Part shown: one piece after another, positions 1-5,270 of the stretch
Layout of the letters: the number at the start of each line of letters is the position of its first letter
Position numbering within the stretch: the stretch's first letter is position 1
DNA from: Ruminococcaceae bacterium UBA5396
GTDB taxonomy: Bacteria; Bacillota; Clostridia; Oscillospirales; Acutalibacteraceae
Direction: 5' to 3'
Length of the DNA stretch: 5,270 nt
NCBI GenBank assembly: GCA_002410715.1
Contig: DHOG01000168.1
Location: 1-5,270 of the forward strand
Made by a program: the position numbers and the translations under genes
The notes under the pieces: model-generated
The model's input: only the letters and a program-made list of their open reading frames with translations
Database searches by the model: none
What the model was told of the DNA's origin: nothing

Positions 1-63
1 CATATGTTTGACAACCGCAGAATTATTGCCAGCCTTATCTGCTGCCCACCCTTGACAGAAAGG
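1..63 (-). pseudogene. Possible Ig-like domain remnant, headless and running off the left edge
   Basis: Read on the minus strand from 63 to 1, one frame is open for 21 codons and encodes a stretch containing the residues WAADKAGNNSAVVKHM. The D-K-A-G-N-x-S pattern is common at the end of bacterial Ig-like repeats in surface proteins; that resemblance is from memory of the family. The frame is closed upstream by a TAA at 66-64. It has no ATG, GTG or TTG before the motif, so it cannot be the start of an intact gene. It also overlaps the -35 element of the topoisomerase promoter. It could be a decayed fragment or pure coincidence over a very short stretch, so confidence is low. On the + strand, frame 1 is also open from position 1 to a TAG at 76-78, with no recognisable content. 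Confidence 0.22.
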
Positions 64-81
64 TTATATATGGACTAGAAT
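52..81 (+). promoter_or_regulatory. Sigma-A type promoter for the topoisomerase operon
   Basis: A perfect -35 hexamer TTGACA (52-57) is followed after 18 bp by TAGAAT (76-81), one mismatch from the TATAAT consensus. This predicts transcription starting near 88-90 and a leader of about 105 nt before the ATG at 195. The leader is AT-rich and shows no strong hairpin or riboswitch-like structure that I can recognise. A weaker alternative, TTGTGT (96-101) with TATTAT (118-123), lies further downstream. Placement directly ahead of the first gene supports a vegetative promoter for the two-gene unit. Confidence 0.55.
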
Positions 82-179
82 ATTACAATAATAGCTTGTG
101 TCATGGATATATAGTAGTATTATACCATAATTTTGCTTACAGCAATACAATACATTGATTTATGCTTGGAATTCATAAT

Positions 180-188
180 AAAGGAAGG
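180..188 (+). promoter_or_regulatory. Ribosome binding site fixing the B-subunit start
   Basis: AAAGGAAGG ends 6 nt before the ATG at 195, which is good Shine-Dalgarno spacing. An in-frame ATG at 162 would add 11 residues (MLGIHNKGRLL) but has no purine-rich site ahead of it, and the extension would itself encode this ribosome binding site. The start at 195 is therefore preferred. Confidence 0.85.
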
Positions 189-194
189 TTATTG

Positions 195-2177
195 ATGGCC
201 GCAAAAAAGCAAAGCTACGGAAATGAGAGCATTACCTCCTTGAAGGGGGCCGATCGGGTGCGCAAGCGTCCTGCTGTAATTTTTGGCTCGGACGGAATTG
301 AAGGTTGTGAGCATGCAGTATTTGAAATATTATCCAACTCTATTGATGAAGCACGCGAAGGATACGGAAACAGGATTATCATTACAAGATTCAAAGACGG
401 ATCAATTGAAGTACAGGATTTTGGCAGAGGTATTCCGGTTGATTATAATTCGAAAGAGGAGCGTTATAACTGGGAACTTATTTTCTGCGAGCTATATGCA
501 GGAGGAAAATACAATACAAATGCGGGGGAGAGCTATGAATTCTCACTCGGCTTAAACGGACTCGGGGCTTGTGCCACACAATATGCTTCTGAATATTTTG
601 ATGTAGAAGTAAAGCGTGACGGATTTATTCATAATCTTCATTTTGAGCACGGTGAAAATATCGGCGGATTGAAAAAAGAGCCTTATACAAAAAAAGATAC
701 CGGTACGCGTATCCGATGGAAGCCGGATATTGGGGTGTTCACTGATATTAATGTTTCGATTGATTATTTTCATGACACGCTTCGCCGTCAAGCAATCGTA
801 AACCCCAATATTCTTTTTGTACTGCGGAGCCAACGTGACGGCGGATTTGATGAAGAGGAGTTTTTATATAAAAACGGAATCGAAGATTATGTCACGGAAA
901 TTGTGGGAGAAGATGCATTAACAGGAATCCAGGTTTGGTCGGCAGAACGCCGCGGACGAGACAGGAAGGACAAGCCTGAATATAAGGTAAAACTTAATGT
1001 TGCCTGTTGCTTCTCTAATAGAAAAAATCTATTGGAATACTATCATAACTCAAGTTGGCTGGAGCATGGAGGGTCGCCTGAAAAGGCGGTTCGCTCAGCG
1101 TTTCTGTCCGAGATTGATGCATATCTCAAGCAAAACGGAAAATATCTGAAGAACGAAAGCAAAGTAACCTTTCAGGACATACAGGATTGCTTAATCCTTG
1201 TTTCTTCTTCATTTTCAACCCAGACCTCCTATGCAAACCAAACGAAAAAGGCGATAAACAACAAGTTTATTCAAGAAGCCATGACCGAGTTTCTCCGGCA
1301 TAATCTTGAAGTTTATTTTATTGAAAACACAATCGAGGCAGGCAAAATTGCCGAGCAGGTTCTCATTAATAAACGTAGCCGCGAAAAGGCTGAGACAACC
1401 CGACTTAATCTTAAAAAGACACTTCAGTCCGGCAACGATCTGACATCACGTGTTCAGAGCTTTGTAGACTGCAGAAGCAAAAAAGTGGAAGAACGCGAAT
1501 TATTTATCGTTGAGGGTAAATCAGCTATGGGCGCCTGTATACAAGCCCGGAATCCTGATTTTCAGGGGATTATCCCGCTTAGAGGAAAAATTCTCAACTG
1601 TCTTAAAGCCGAGTATAATAAGATTTTTAAAAATGATGTAATTACTGATTTACTCAAGGTGTTGGGCTGTGGTGTTGAGGTTAAAAGCAAGGCGAATAAG
1701 GATCTGGCAACTTTTGATATAGATCTTCTTCGCTGGAATAAGATAATCGTCTGTACTGATGCGGACGTCGATGGTTTTCACATACGAACCCTGATTTTAA
1801 CCATGCTATATAGGCTAACACCAACCCTAATTGAAAAGGGAAAGGTGTATATCGCTGAAACACCTTTGTTCGAGATTACATCAAAAAATGATACCTATTT
1901 TGCATACAGCGAAAAAGAAAAAAATGAAATATTATCCGAACTGGGAGATGCAAAATACACGTTACAGCGTTCAAAAGGACTTGGTGAAAATGACCCCGAT
2001 ATGATGTCGTTGACGACGATGAATCCGCATACACGTCGTTTGATTCAGGTGAAACCCTTTGAAGCAGAGAAAACGGCACAGATGTTTGATGTACTGCTTG
2101 GTGACAACCTATCCGGCCGAAAGGATATTATAGCTGAAAAAGGAAGTAAGTATCTTGAAATGGTGGATGTCAGTTAA
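195..2177 (+). CDS. parE: Type IIA DNA topoisomerase, ATPase/TOPRIM subunit (GyrB/ParE family, ParE-like)
   Basis: This 660-residue protein is the ATP-driven half of a type IIA topoisomerase in the cytoplasm. The N-terminal GHKL ATPase shows FEILSNSIDEA (E44 as catalytic base, N48 for Mg), VQDFGRGIP (D75), LYAGGK (100-105) and an ATP-lid loop LGLNGLG (118-124). The transducer domain carries QTK (349-351) with the expected ATP-contacting Lys. The TOPRIM domain has E440 and DADVDG (522-527), followed by QRSKGLGE (591-598) and a GyrB-type C-terminus ending near 650. Its length fits Gram-positive GyrB/ParE, and it lacks the large insert of enterobacterial GyrB. Unusual residues are N121 where the family normally has His, and K442 where EGDSA normally has Asp. 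It forms an operon with the A subunit 48 nt downstream. Family assignment is secure. The ParE label rests mainly on the partner's C-terminal domain; a second gyrase-like B subunit is the alternative. Confidence 0.93.
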   Translation: MAAKKQSYGNESITSLKGADRVRKRPAVIFGSDGIEGCEHAVFEILSNSIDEAREGYGNRIIITRFKDGSIEVQDFGRGIPVDYNSKEERYNWELIFCELYAGGKYNTNAGESYEFSLGLNGLGACATQYASEYFDVEVKRDGFIHNLHFEHGENIGGLKKEPYTKKDTGTRIRWKPDIGVFTDINVSIDYFHDTLRRQAIVNPNILFVLRSQRDGGFDEEEFLYKNGIEDYVTEIVGEDALTGIQVWSAERRGRDRKDKPEYKVKLNVACCFSNRKNLLEYYHNSSWLEHGGSPEKAVRSAFLSEIDAYLKQNGKYLKNESKVTFQDIQDCLILVSSSFSTQTSYANQTKKAINNKFIQEAMTEFLRHNLEVYFIENTIEAGKIAEQVLINKRSREKAETTRLNLKKTLQSGNDLTSRVQSFVDCRSKKVEERELFIVEGKSAMGACIQARNPDFQGIIPLRGKILNCLKAEYNKIFKNDVITDLLKVLGCGVEVKSKANKDLATFDIDLLRWNKIIVCTDADVDGFHIRTLILTMLYRLTPTLIEKGKVYIAETPLFEITSKNDTYFAYSEKEKNEILSELGDAKYTLQRSKGLGENDPDMMSLTTMNPHTRRLIQVKPFEAEKTAQMFDVLLGDNLSGRKDIIAEKGSKYLEMVDVS

Positions 2178-2225
2178 CTGAAATCTAATATTTAAAACCA
2201 ATTCAAGAAGGGAAAGAAGATAACC

Positions 2226-4466
2226 ATGGCCAAAAAAACAAAAACTTCCAGCAGTCTGGATAAGCTGCCGGTGAATACCCATATAGCGGGAGCGGGATTG
2301 GTTGAAGATCAGCATATAACCGATACGCTTGAAACAAATTTTATGCCTTATGCGATGAGTGTAATCATGTCCCGTGCCATACCGGAAATCGATGGTTTTA
2401 AGCCGTCTCACCGGAAATTGCTGTATACAATGTATAAAAAGGGACTGCTTAACGGCCCACGAACCAAATCGGCCAACATTGTTGGCGAAACGATGAAGCT
2501 GAATCCACACGGTGATTCAGCAATCTATGAAACGATGGTCTATTTGTCACGAGGCTATTCGGCATTATTGCATCCGTATGTCGATTCCAAGGGTAACTTC
2601 GGCCGCCAGTATTCCACCGATATGGAATATGCAGCTTCCCGTTATACCGAAGCCAAGCTGGAATCCTTTGCAACCGAGCTGTTTCGGGATATTGATAAGG
2701 ATACGGTGGATTTTGTTGACAACTATGACTCTACCATGAAAGAGCCAACGTTGCTGCCAGTGACATTTCCGTCAGTCCTAGTCAATAATAACCTTGGTAT
2801 AGCGGTCGGCATGGCAAGTAATATCTGTTCTTTTAACCTGCGCGAGATATGCGAAACAACCATTGCTTTAATGAAAGATCCGGATCATGATGTCTCTTCG
2901 ACATTATTGGCTCCCGATTTTCCCGGCGGTGGCAGGATTGTGTATCAGCGTGATAGTATGGAGAAGATTTACGAAACAGGTCGCGGTAGTGTTAAAATCC
3001 GCTCTGTCTGGAGCTATGATAAATCCGCTAACTGCATTGATATAACAGAGATTCCATACACTACAACGGTTGAATCCATCATATCAAAGCTGGTTGATCT
3101 GGTGAAAAGCGGAAAAATTCGTGAAATATCTGATGTCAGAAATGAGATCGGGCTTGATGGACTTAAAATTACAATTGACTTAAAGCGCGGTGTAGATCCC
3201 GATCGTCTTATGACACGATTGTATTCTATGACACCGCTTGAAGACAGCTTTTCCTGTAATTTTAATGTTCTTATAGCCGGAGTTCCTCGTGTATTGGGTG
3301 TACGTGAGCTTTTGAACGAATGGACAGCTTTCCGTACCGAATGCGTACGAAGACGTGTATACTATGATCTCAGCAAAGCCAGAGATAAGCTGCACCTTCT
3401 TAAGGGGCTTGAGAAAATACTGTTGGACATTGATAAGGCAATTAAAATCGTTCGGCAGACAGAGGAAGAAAGGGAGGTCGTGCCCAACCTGATGATTGGG
3501 TTTGGCATTGATGAGATCCAGGCAGAATATGTCGCGGAGATTAAATTAAGGCATCTAAATAGGGAATATATCCTAAAACGTACAAATGAAATCGATGATC
3601 TTCAAAAAAACATAATCGATATGGAGGATATACTGAAAAGCCCATCCAGAGTAAAGTCAATTATAATTGATGAACTCCGAGATGTTTCAAAGAAGTACGG
3701 AAAACCACGTAACAGCGAACTTATTTATGCATCCGACATTGATGAGTATACAAAAATTGAGGAGGAAGTGCCCGATTATCCCTGTACGCTATTCTTCGCA
3801 GCAGAGGGGTATTTCAAAAAAATTACTCCCCAGTCACTGCGCATGAGCAATGCGCATAAGCTAAAAGAAGGAGATAGCATCACACAAACAATTGAGACAA
3901 CTAATAACCGTGATTTGCTTTTCTTCACTGACAAAGCTACGGTTTATAAAGCAAAAGTAAGTGATTTTCCGGATACAAAGGCCAGCGTAATGGGTGAGTA
4001 TGCTGCAGCAAAACTTGGTTTTGACGAAGGTGAAAATTCCAAATACATGGTTGTTACATCGGATTACAGTGGATATATGATATTTTTGTTTGAAAATGGA
4101 AAAGCCGCTAAGATCGAACTATCAGCCTATGCTACAAAAACCAATCGCCGCAAACTTATCGGCGCTTATTCGGACAAATCGCCATTGGTCGCTGTGGTTT
4201 ATTTGCCTGAGGATAGAGAACTGCTTTTGACATCAAGTTCCGGACGCATGCTTCTTGTCCATACGGGTGCATTATCGGTTAAATCAACTCGAAGCACAAT
4301 CGGTGTGCAGGCCATGACGCTAAAAGCAAGACACCGCTTAATAAAAGCTGAAATATATACCGACGATATGCTTGCCAAGCCGAACCGTTATCGTACAAAG
4401 AAATTGCCGGCTGCCGGCGCTATGCCCGCGGTCGAGGATATCGGGGAACAGCTTACTTTAGATTAA
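2226..4466 (+). CDS. parC: Type IIA DNA topoisomerase, DNA breakage-rejoining subunit (GyrA/ParC family, ParC-like)
   Basis: This 746-residue protein cleaves and rejoins DNA as partner of the ParE-like subunit. The N-terminal winged-helix and tower core starts with the family signature MPYAMSVIMSRAIPEIDG (40-57), then GFKPSHRKLLYTMY (57-70). PHGDSAIYE (94-102) is the quinolone-resistance region, with S98 and E102 matching E. coli GyrA S83 and D87. GNFG (123-126) precedes AASRYTE, where R139 and Y140 are the catalytic pair. GIAVGMASNI (191-200) contains the DNA-intercalating Ile. A helical C-gate region spans about 380-490. The C-terminal domain (about 518-712) looks like a short beta-pinwheel of about four repeats. 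I find no QRRGGKG GyrA box; only a weak NRRKLIGA stretch lies at 640-647. That and the short length suggest ParC-like relaxation or decatenation rather than gyrase. The site AAGGGA (2208-2213), with a purine run after it, precedes the ATG. Class is certain; the parC name is probable. Confidence 0.92.
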   Translation: MAKKTKTSSSLDKLPVNTHIAGAGLVEDQHITDTLETNFMPYAMSVIMSRAIPEIDGFKPSHRKLLYTMYKKGLLNGPRTKSANIVGETMKLNPHGDSAIYETMVYLSRGYSALLHPYVDSKGNFGRQYSTDMEYAASRYTEAKLESFATELFRDIDKDTVDFVDNYDSTMKEPTLLPVTFPSVLVNNNLGIAVGMASNICSFNLREICETTIALMKDPDHDVSSTLLAPDFPGGGRIVYQRDSMEKIYETGRGSVKIRSVWSYDKSANCIDITEIPYTTTVESIISKLVDLVKSGKIREISDVRNEIGLDGLKITIDLKRGVDPDRLMTRLYSMTPLEDSFSCNFNVLIAGVPRVLGVRELLNEWTAFRTECVRRRVYYDLSKARDKLHLLKGLEKILLDIDKAIKIVRQTEEEREVVPNLMIGFGIDEIQAEYVAEIKLRHLNREYILKRTNEIDDLQKNIIDMEDILKSPSRVKSIIIDELRDVSKKYGKPRNSELIYASDIDEYTKIEEEVPDYPCTLFFAAEGYFKKITPQSLRMSNAHKLKEGDSITQTIETTNNRDLLFFTDKATVYKAKVSDFPDTKASVMGEYAAAKLGFDEGENSKYMVVTSDYSGYMIFLFENGKAAKIELSAYATKTNRRKLIGAYSDKSPLVAVVYLPEDRELLLTSSSGRMLLVHTGALSVKSTRSTIGVQAMTLKARHRLIKAEIYTDDMLAKPNRYRTKKLPAAGAMPAVEDIGEQLTLD

Positions 4467-4471
4467 AAGAA

Positions 4472-4505
4472 AACCGCACCCGAATGATTTCACCCGAATG
4501 CGGTT
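4472..4505 (-). terminator. Hairpin after the topoisomerase operon, terminator-like on the minus strand
   Basis: AACCGCA (4472-4478) pairs perfectly with TGCGGTT (4499-4505) around a 20-nt loop. On the + strand the stem is followed by CCGGC, not a T-run, so it is a poor terminator for the operon it follows. On the minus strand the stem is followed directly by a T-rich tract (TTTTCTTTT, counting the last stem bases), as in an intrinsic terminator. No minus-strand gene is visible to its right within the window, so its role is unclear. It may equally act as a 3'-end stabilising stem for the mRNA. Confidence 0.4.
4477..4500. repeat. 10-bp direct repeat inside the hairpin
   Basis: CACCCGAATG occurs at 4477-4486 and again at 4491-4500, separated by ATTT. 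The repeats overlap the inner ends of the hairpin arms. Flipping either copy would give a perfect 15-bp stem with an ATTT loop. This suggests that one arm of a former terminator has been inverted. Confidence 0.7.
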
Positions 4506-4507
4506 CC

Positions 4508-4545
4508 GGCAGTAAAACAGCAAACGCAGGTAATGTTTTTCTGCC
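4508..4545 (+). other. Potential stem-loop in the intergenic gap
   Basis: GGCAG (4508-4512) pairs with CTGCC (4541-4545). After one T-T mismatch, AAAACA (4514-4519) pairs with TGTTTT (4534-4539), leaving a 14-nt loop. No T-run follows, so this is not a clear terminator. It may help stabilise or process the 3' end of the topoisomerase mRNA, or it may have no function. Confidence 0.35.
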
Positions 4546-4622
4546 TAACTTATAATGCCCTTAATAGAAATTTATTATCCAAATCATTTCATTTTATTTT
4601 GGAATTATAAATTTGTTTGGCT

Positions 4623-4650
4623 TTGACTACGAAAGAAGGTAAGACATAAT
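4623..4650 (+). promoter_or_regulatory. Sigma-A-like promoter overlapping the terminator stem (tentative)
   Basis: TTGACT (4623-4628) and CATAAT (4645-4650) are each one mismatch from the sigma-A hexamers and are 16 bp apart. The -10 falls within the left arm of the terminator hairpin. Initiation near 4656-4658 would fall in the hairpin loop, so such a transcript would carry only the right arm and could not form the terminator. The region is AT-rich, and a chance match is quite possible. Confidence 0.28.
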
Positions 4651-4684
4651 GGATGTGAATCATTATGTTTTACCTTCATTTTTT
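4635..4684 (+). terminator. Strong intrinsic terminator between the topoisomerase operon and spoIIIAA
   Basis: A continuous 17-bp stem pairs 4635-4651 (GAAGGTAAGACATAATG) with 4661-4677 (CATTATGTTTTACCTTC). It contains only one G-U pair and has a 9-nt loop. The stem is followed by A and six Ts (4679-4684). This should end transcripts reading through from the topoisomerase genes. It lies 51 nt before the spoIIIAA start codon, which implies that spoIIIAA has its own promoter. Confidence 0.88.
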
Positions 4685-4720
4685 GTTCTACTTTTTAGGC
4701 TTGTCTCATATTCATTAATC

Positions 4721-4727
4721 GAGGTGA
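4721..4727 (+). promoter_or_regulatory. Ribosome binding site of spoIIIAA
   Basis: GAGGTGA is a 7-base perfect match to the anti-Shine-Dalgarno complement, 8 nt before the ATG at 4736. The only other nearby in-frame start, a GTG at 4724, lies inside this site and can be dismissed. Confidence 0.9.
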
Positions 4728-4735
4728 GGACAGGC

Positions 4736-5270
4736 ATGTCGGAGTTTGCACAGGCATCTTTATATCTACCTAAAAAATTAAGAAGCGTCATGATGGGTCT
4801 TCCGAAAGATCTTACAGCACGTGTTCAGGAGATTAGACTTCGTGCAGATGCTCCGGTATCACTATCCGTACCCGGGGGAGAGTGGCAGATTTCTATATCA
4901 GGGCAGCCTATACAAGGCGGCTTCGGGAACACGTTAATCTGTAGTCGTTCCCAGCTTGATGAGTGTTTTTTAATGCTCTGTGAGTATTCGGTACATACAC
5001 ACCAGCAGGAGCTAAGTGCAGGATTCATTACAGCACCGAATGGCTGTCGTGCCGGAATTGCCGGAACAGCCGTTGTTGACAGCGGAAAGATTGTATCATT
5101 CCGGAATATCACATCAATCTGTCTACGGGTAGCGCGGCGGCATGACGGCTGTGCGAATGAGTTGTTGTCTGTGCTGACAAGCGGTGACCGGATTCAAAGC
5201 ACACTGGTTTGCGGTGAACCCTCCAGCGGAAAAAGCAGTATTCTGCGTGATCTCGCAAGGCAGCTGTCGG
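4736..5270 (+). CDS. spoIIIAA: Stage III sporulation protein AA, 3'-truncated by the window end
   Basis: SpoIIIAA is a cytoplasmic secretion-type ATPase made in the mother cell during endospore formation. It is thought to power the SpoIIIA-SpoIIQ channel that feeds the forespore. The window holds 178 codons of what is usually a protein of about 300-340 residues. Visible family features are the N-terminal QEIRLRADAPVSL (31-43), then LDECFLMLCEYSVHTHQQEL (74-93), GFITAPNGCRAGIAGTAV (96-113) and SFRNITSICLRVAR (121-134). The Walker A motif is GEPSSGKSS (160-168), followed by ILRDLARQLS. The Walker B and C-terminal parts lie beyond the window. The Walker A is a slight variant of the common GPPGSGKTT form but keeps the GxxxxGK[ST] pattern. 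The start follows an excellent ribosome binding site. In known spore formers this is the first gene of an eight-gene spoIIIA operon under sigma-E, so spoIIIAB is expected just downstream. Confidence 0.93.
   Translation, partial: MSEFAQASLYLPKKLRSVMMGLPKDLTARVQEIRLRADAPVSLSVPGGEWQISISGQPIQGGFGNTLICSRSQLDECFLMLCEYSVHTHQQELSAGFITAPNGCRAGIAGTAVVDSGKIVSFRNITSICLRVARRHDGCANELLSVLTSGDRIQSTLVCGEPSSGKSSILRDLARQLS

Noticed and set aside
8..13. A second TTGACA near the left edge
   Set aside because: No acceptable -10 hexamer lies 15-19 bp downstream. The nearest candidate, TTATCT, is at 21 bp.
162..194. Upstream in-frame ATG that would extend the B subunit by 11 residues
   Set aside because: It has no ribosome binding site. 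The extension covers the strong AAAGGAAGG site that serves the ATG at 195, and the added residues match no family feature.
88..194. Riboswitch or leader regulator in the 5' untranslated region
   Set aside because: The leader is AT-rich with only weak local pairing. No conserved riboswitch core, T-box motif or attenuator could be seen.
283..555. Alternative + strand frame of 90 codons inside the B-subunit gene
   Set aside because: It overlaps the GHKL ATPase coding region in another frame and has no family resemblance or ribosome binding site.
2109..2510. Minus-strand open frame of 133 codons across the junction of the two topoisomerase genes
   Set aside because: It lies antisense to conserved coding sequence of both subunits, has no ribosome binding site, and its translation shows no recognisable domain.
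4825..5112. Minus-strand open frame of 95 codons
   Set aside because: It is antisense to spoIIIAA, whose + strand translation carries clear family motifs. The minus-strand product resembles nothing and has biased composition.

Overview
This window reads as ordinary chromosome of a low-to-mid GC, endospore-forming Firmicute, most likely a member of the Clostridia. The reasons are a stage III sporulation ATPase (SpoIIIAA), strong purine-rich Shine-Dalgarno sequences ahead of the genes, and a type IIA topoisomerase pair of a divergent kind that I associate with Clostridia. All three convincing genes lie on the + strand.

Layout. Positions 1-194 are upstream DNA. They hold a good sigma-A type promoter (TTGACA, 18 bp, TAGAAT) and a leader of roughly 100 nt. 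On the minus strand there is also a short headless reading frame that resembles the edge of a bacterial Ig-like domain. Positions 195-2177 encode a 660-residue GyrB/ParE-type ATPase-TOPRIM subunit. After a 48-nt gap, positions 2226-4466 encode the matching 746-residue GyrA/ParC-type DNA-cleavage subunit. The two are almost certainly one operon and one enzyme. Positions 4467-4735 are a non-coding gap with three potential hairpins. One of them (4635-4684) is a textbook intrinsic terminator. Positions 4736-5270 are the first 178 codons of spoIIIAA, cut off by the window end just after the Walker A motif.

How the genes work together. The B subunit binds and hydrolyses ATP and supplies the metal-binding TOPRIM site. 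The A subunit carries the active-site tyrosine (Y140) that breaks and rejoins DNA. Together they should form an A2B2 strand-passing topoisomerase. The A subunit lacks a recognisable GyrA box and has a short C-terminal domain, so relaxation or decatenation (topoisomerase IV-like work) is more likely than negative supercoiling. The parE/parC labels are therefore a best guess. SpoIIIAA belongs to a separate system, the mother-cell ATPase of the SpoIIIA-SpoIIQ channel. The strong terminator separates it from the topoisomerase operon.

I do not see a clearly new biological system here. The points most worth a second look are a Lys in the TOPRIM EGDSA motif, an apparent flip of one hairpin arm just after the A-subunit gene, a promoter-like sequence embedded in the terminator ahead of spoIIIAA, and the minus-strand Ig-like remnant at the left edge. 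I saw no tRNA, rRNA, CRISPR array, insertion sequence or attachment site.
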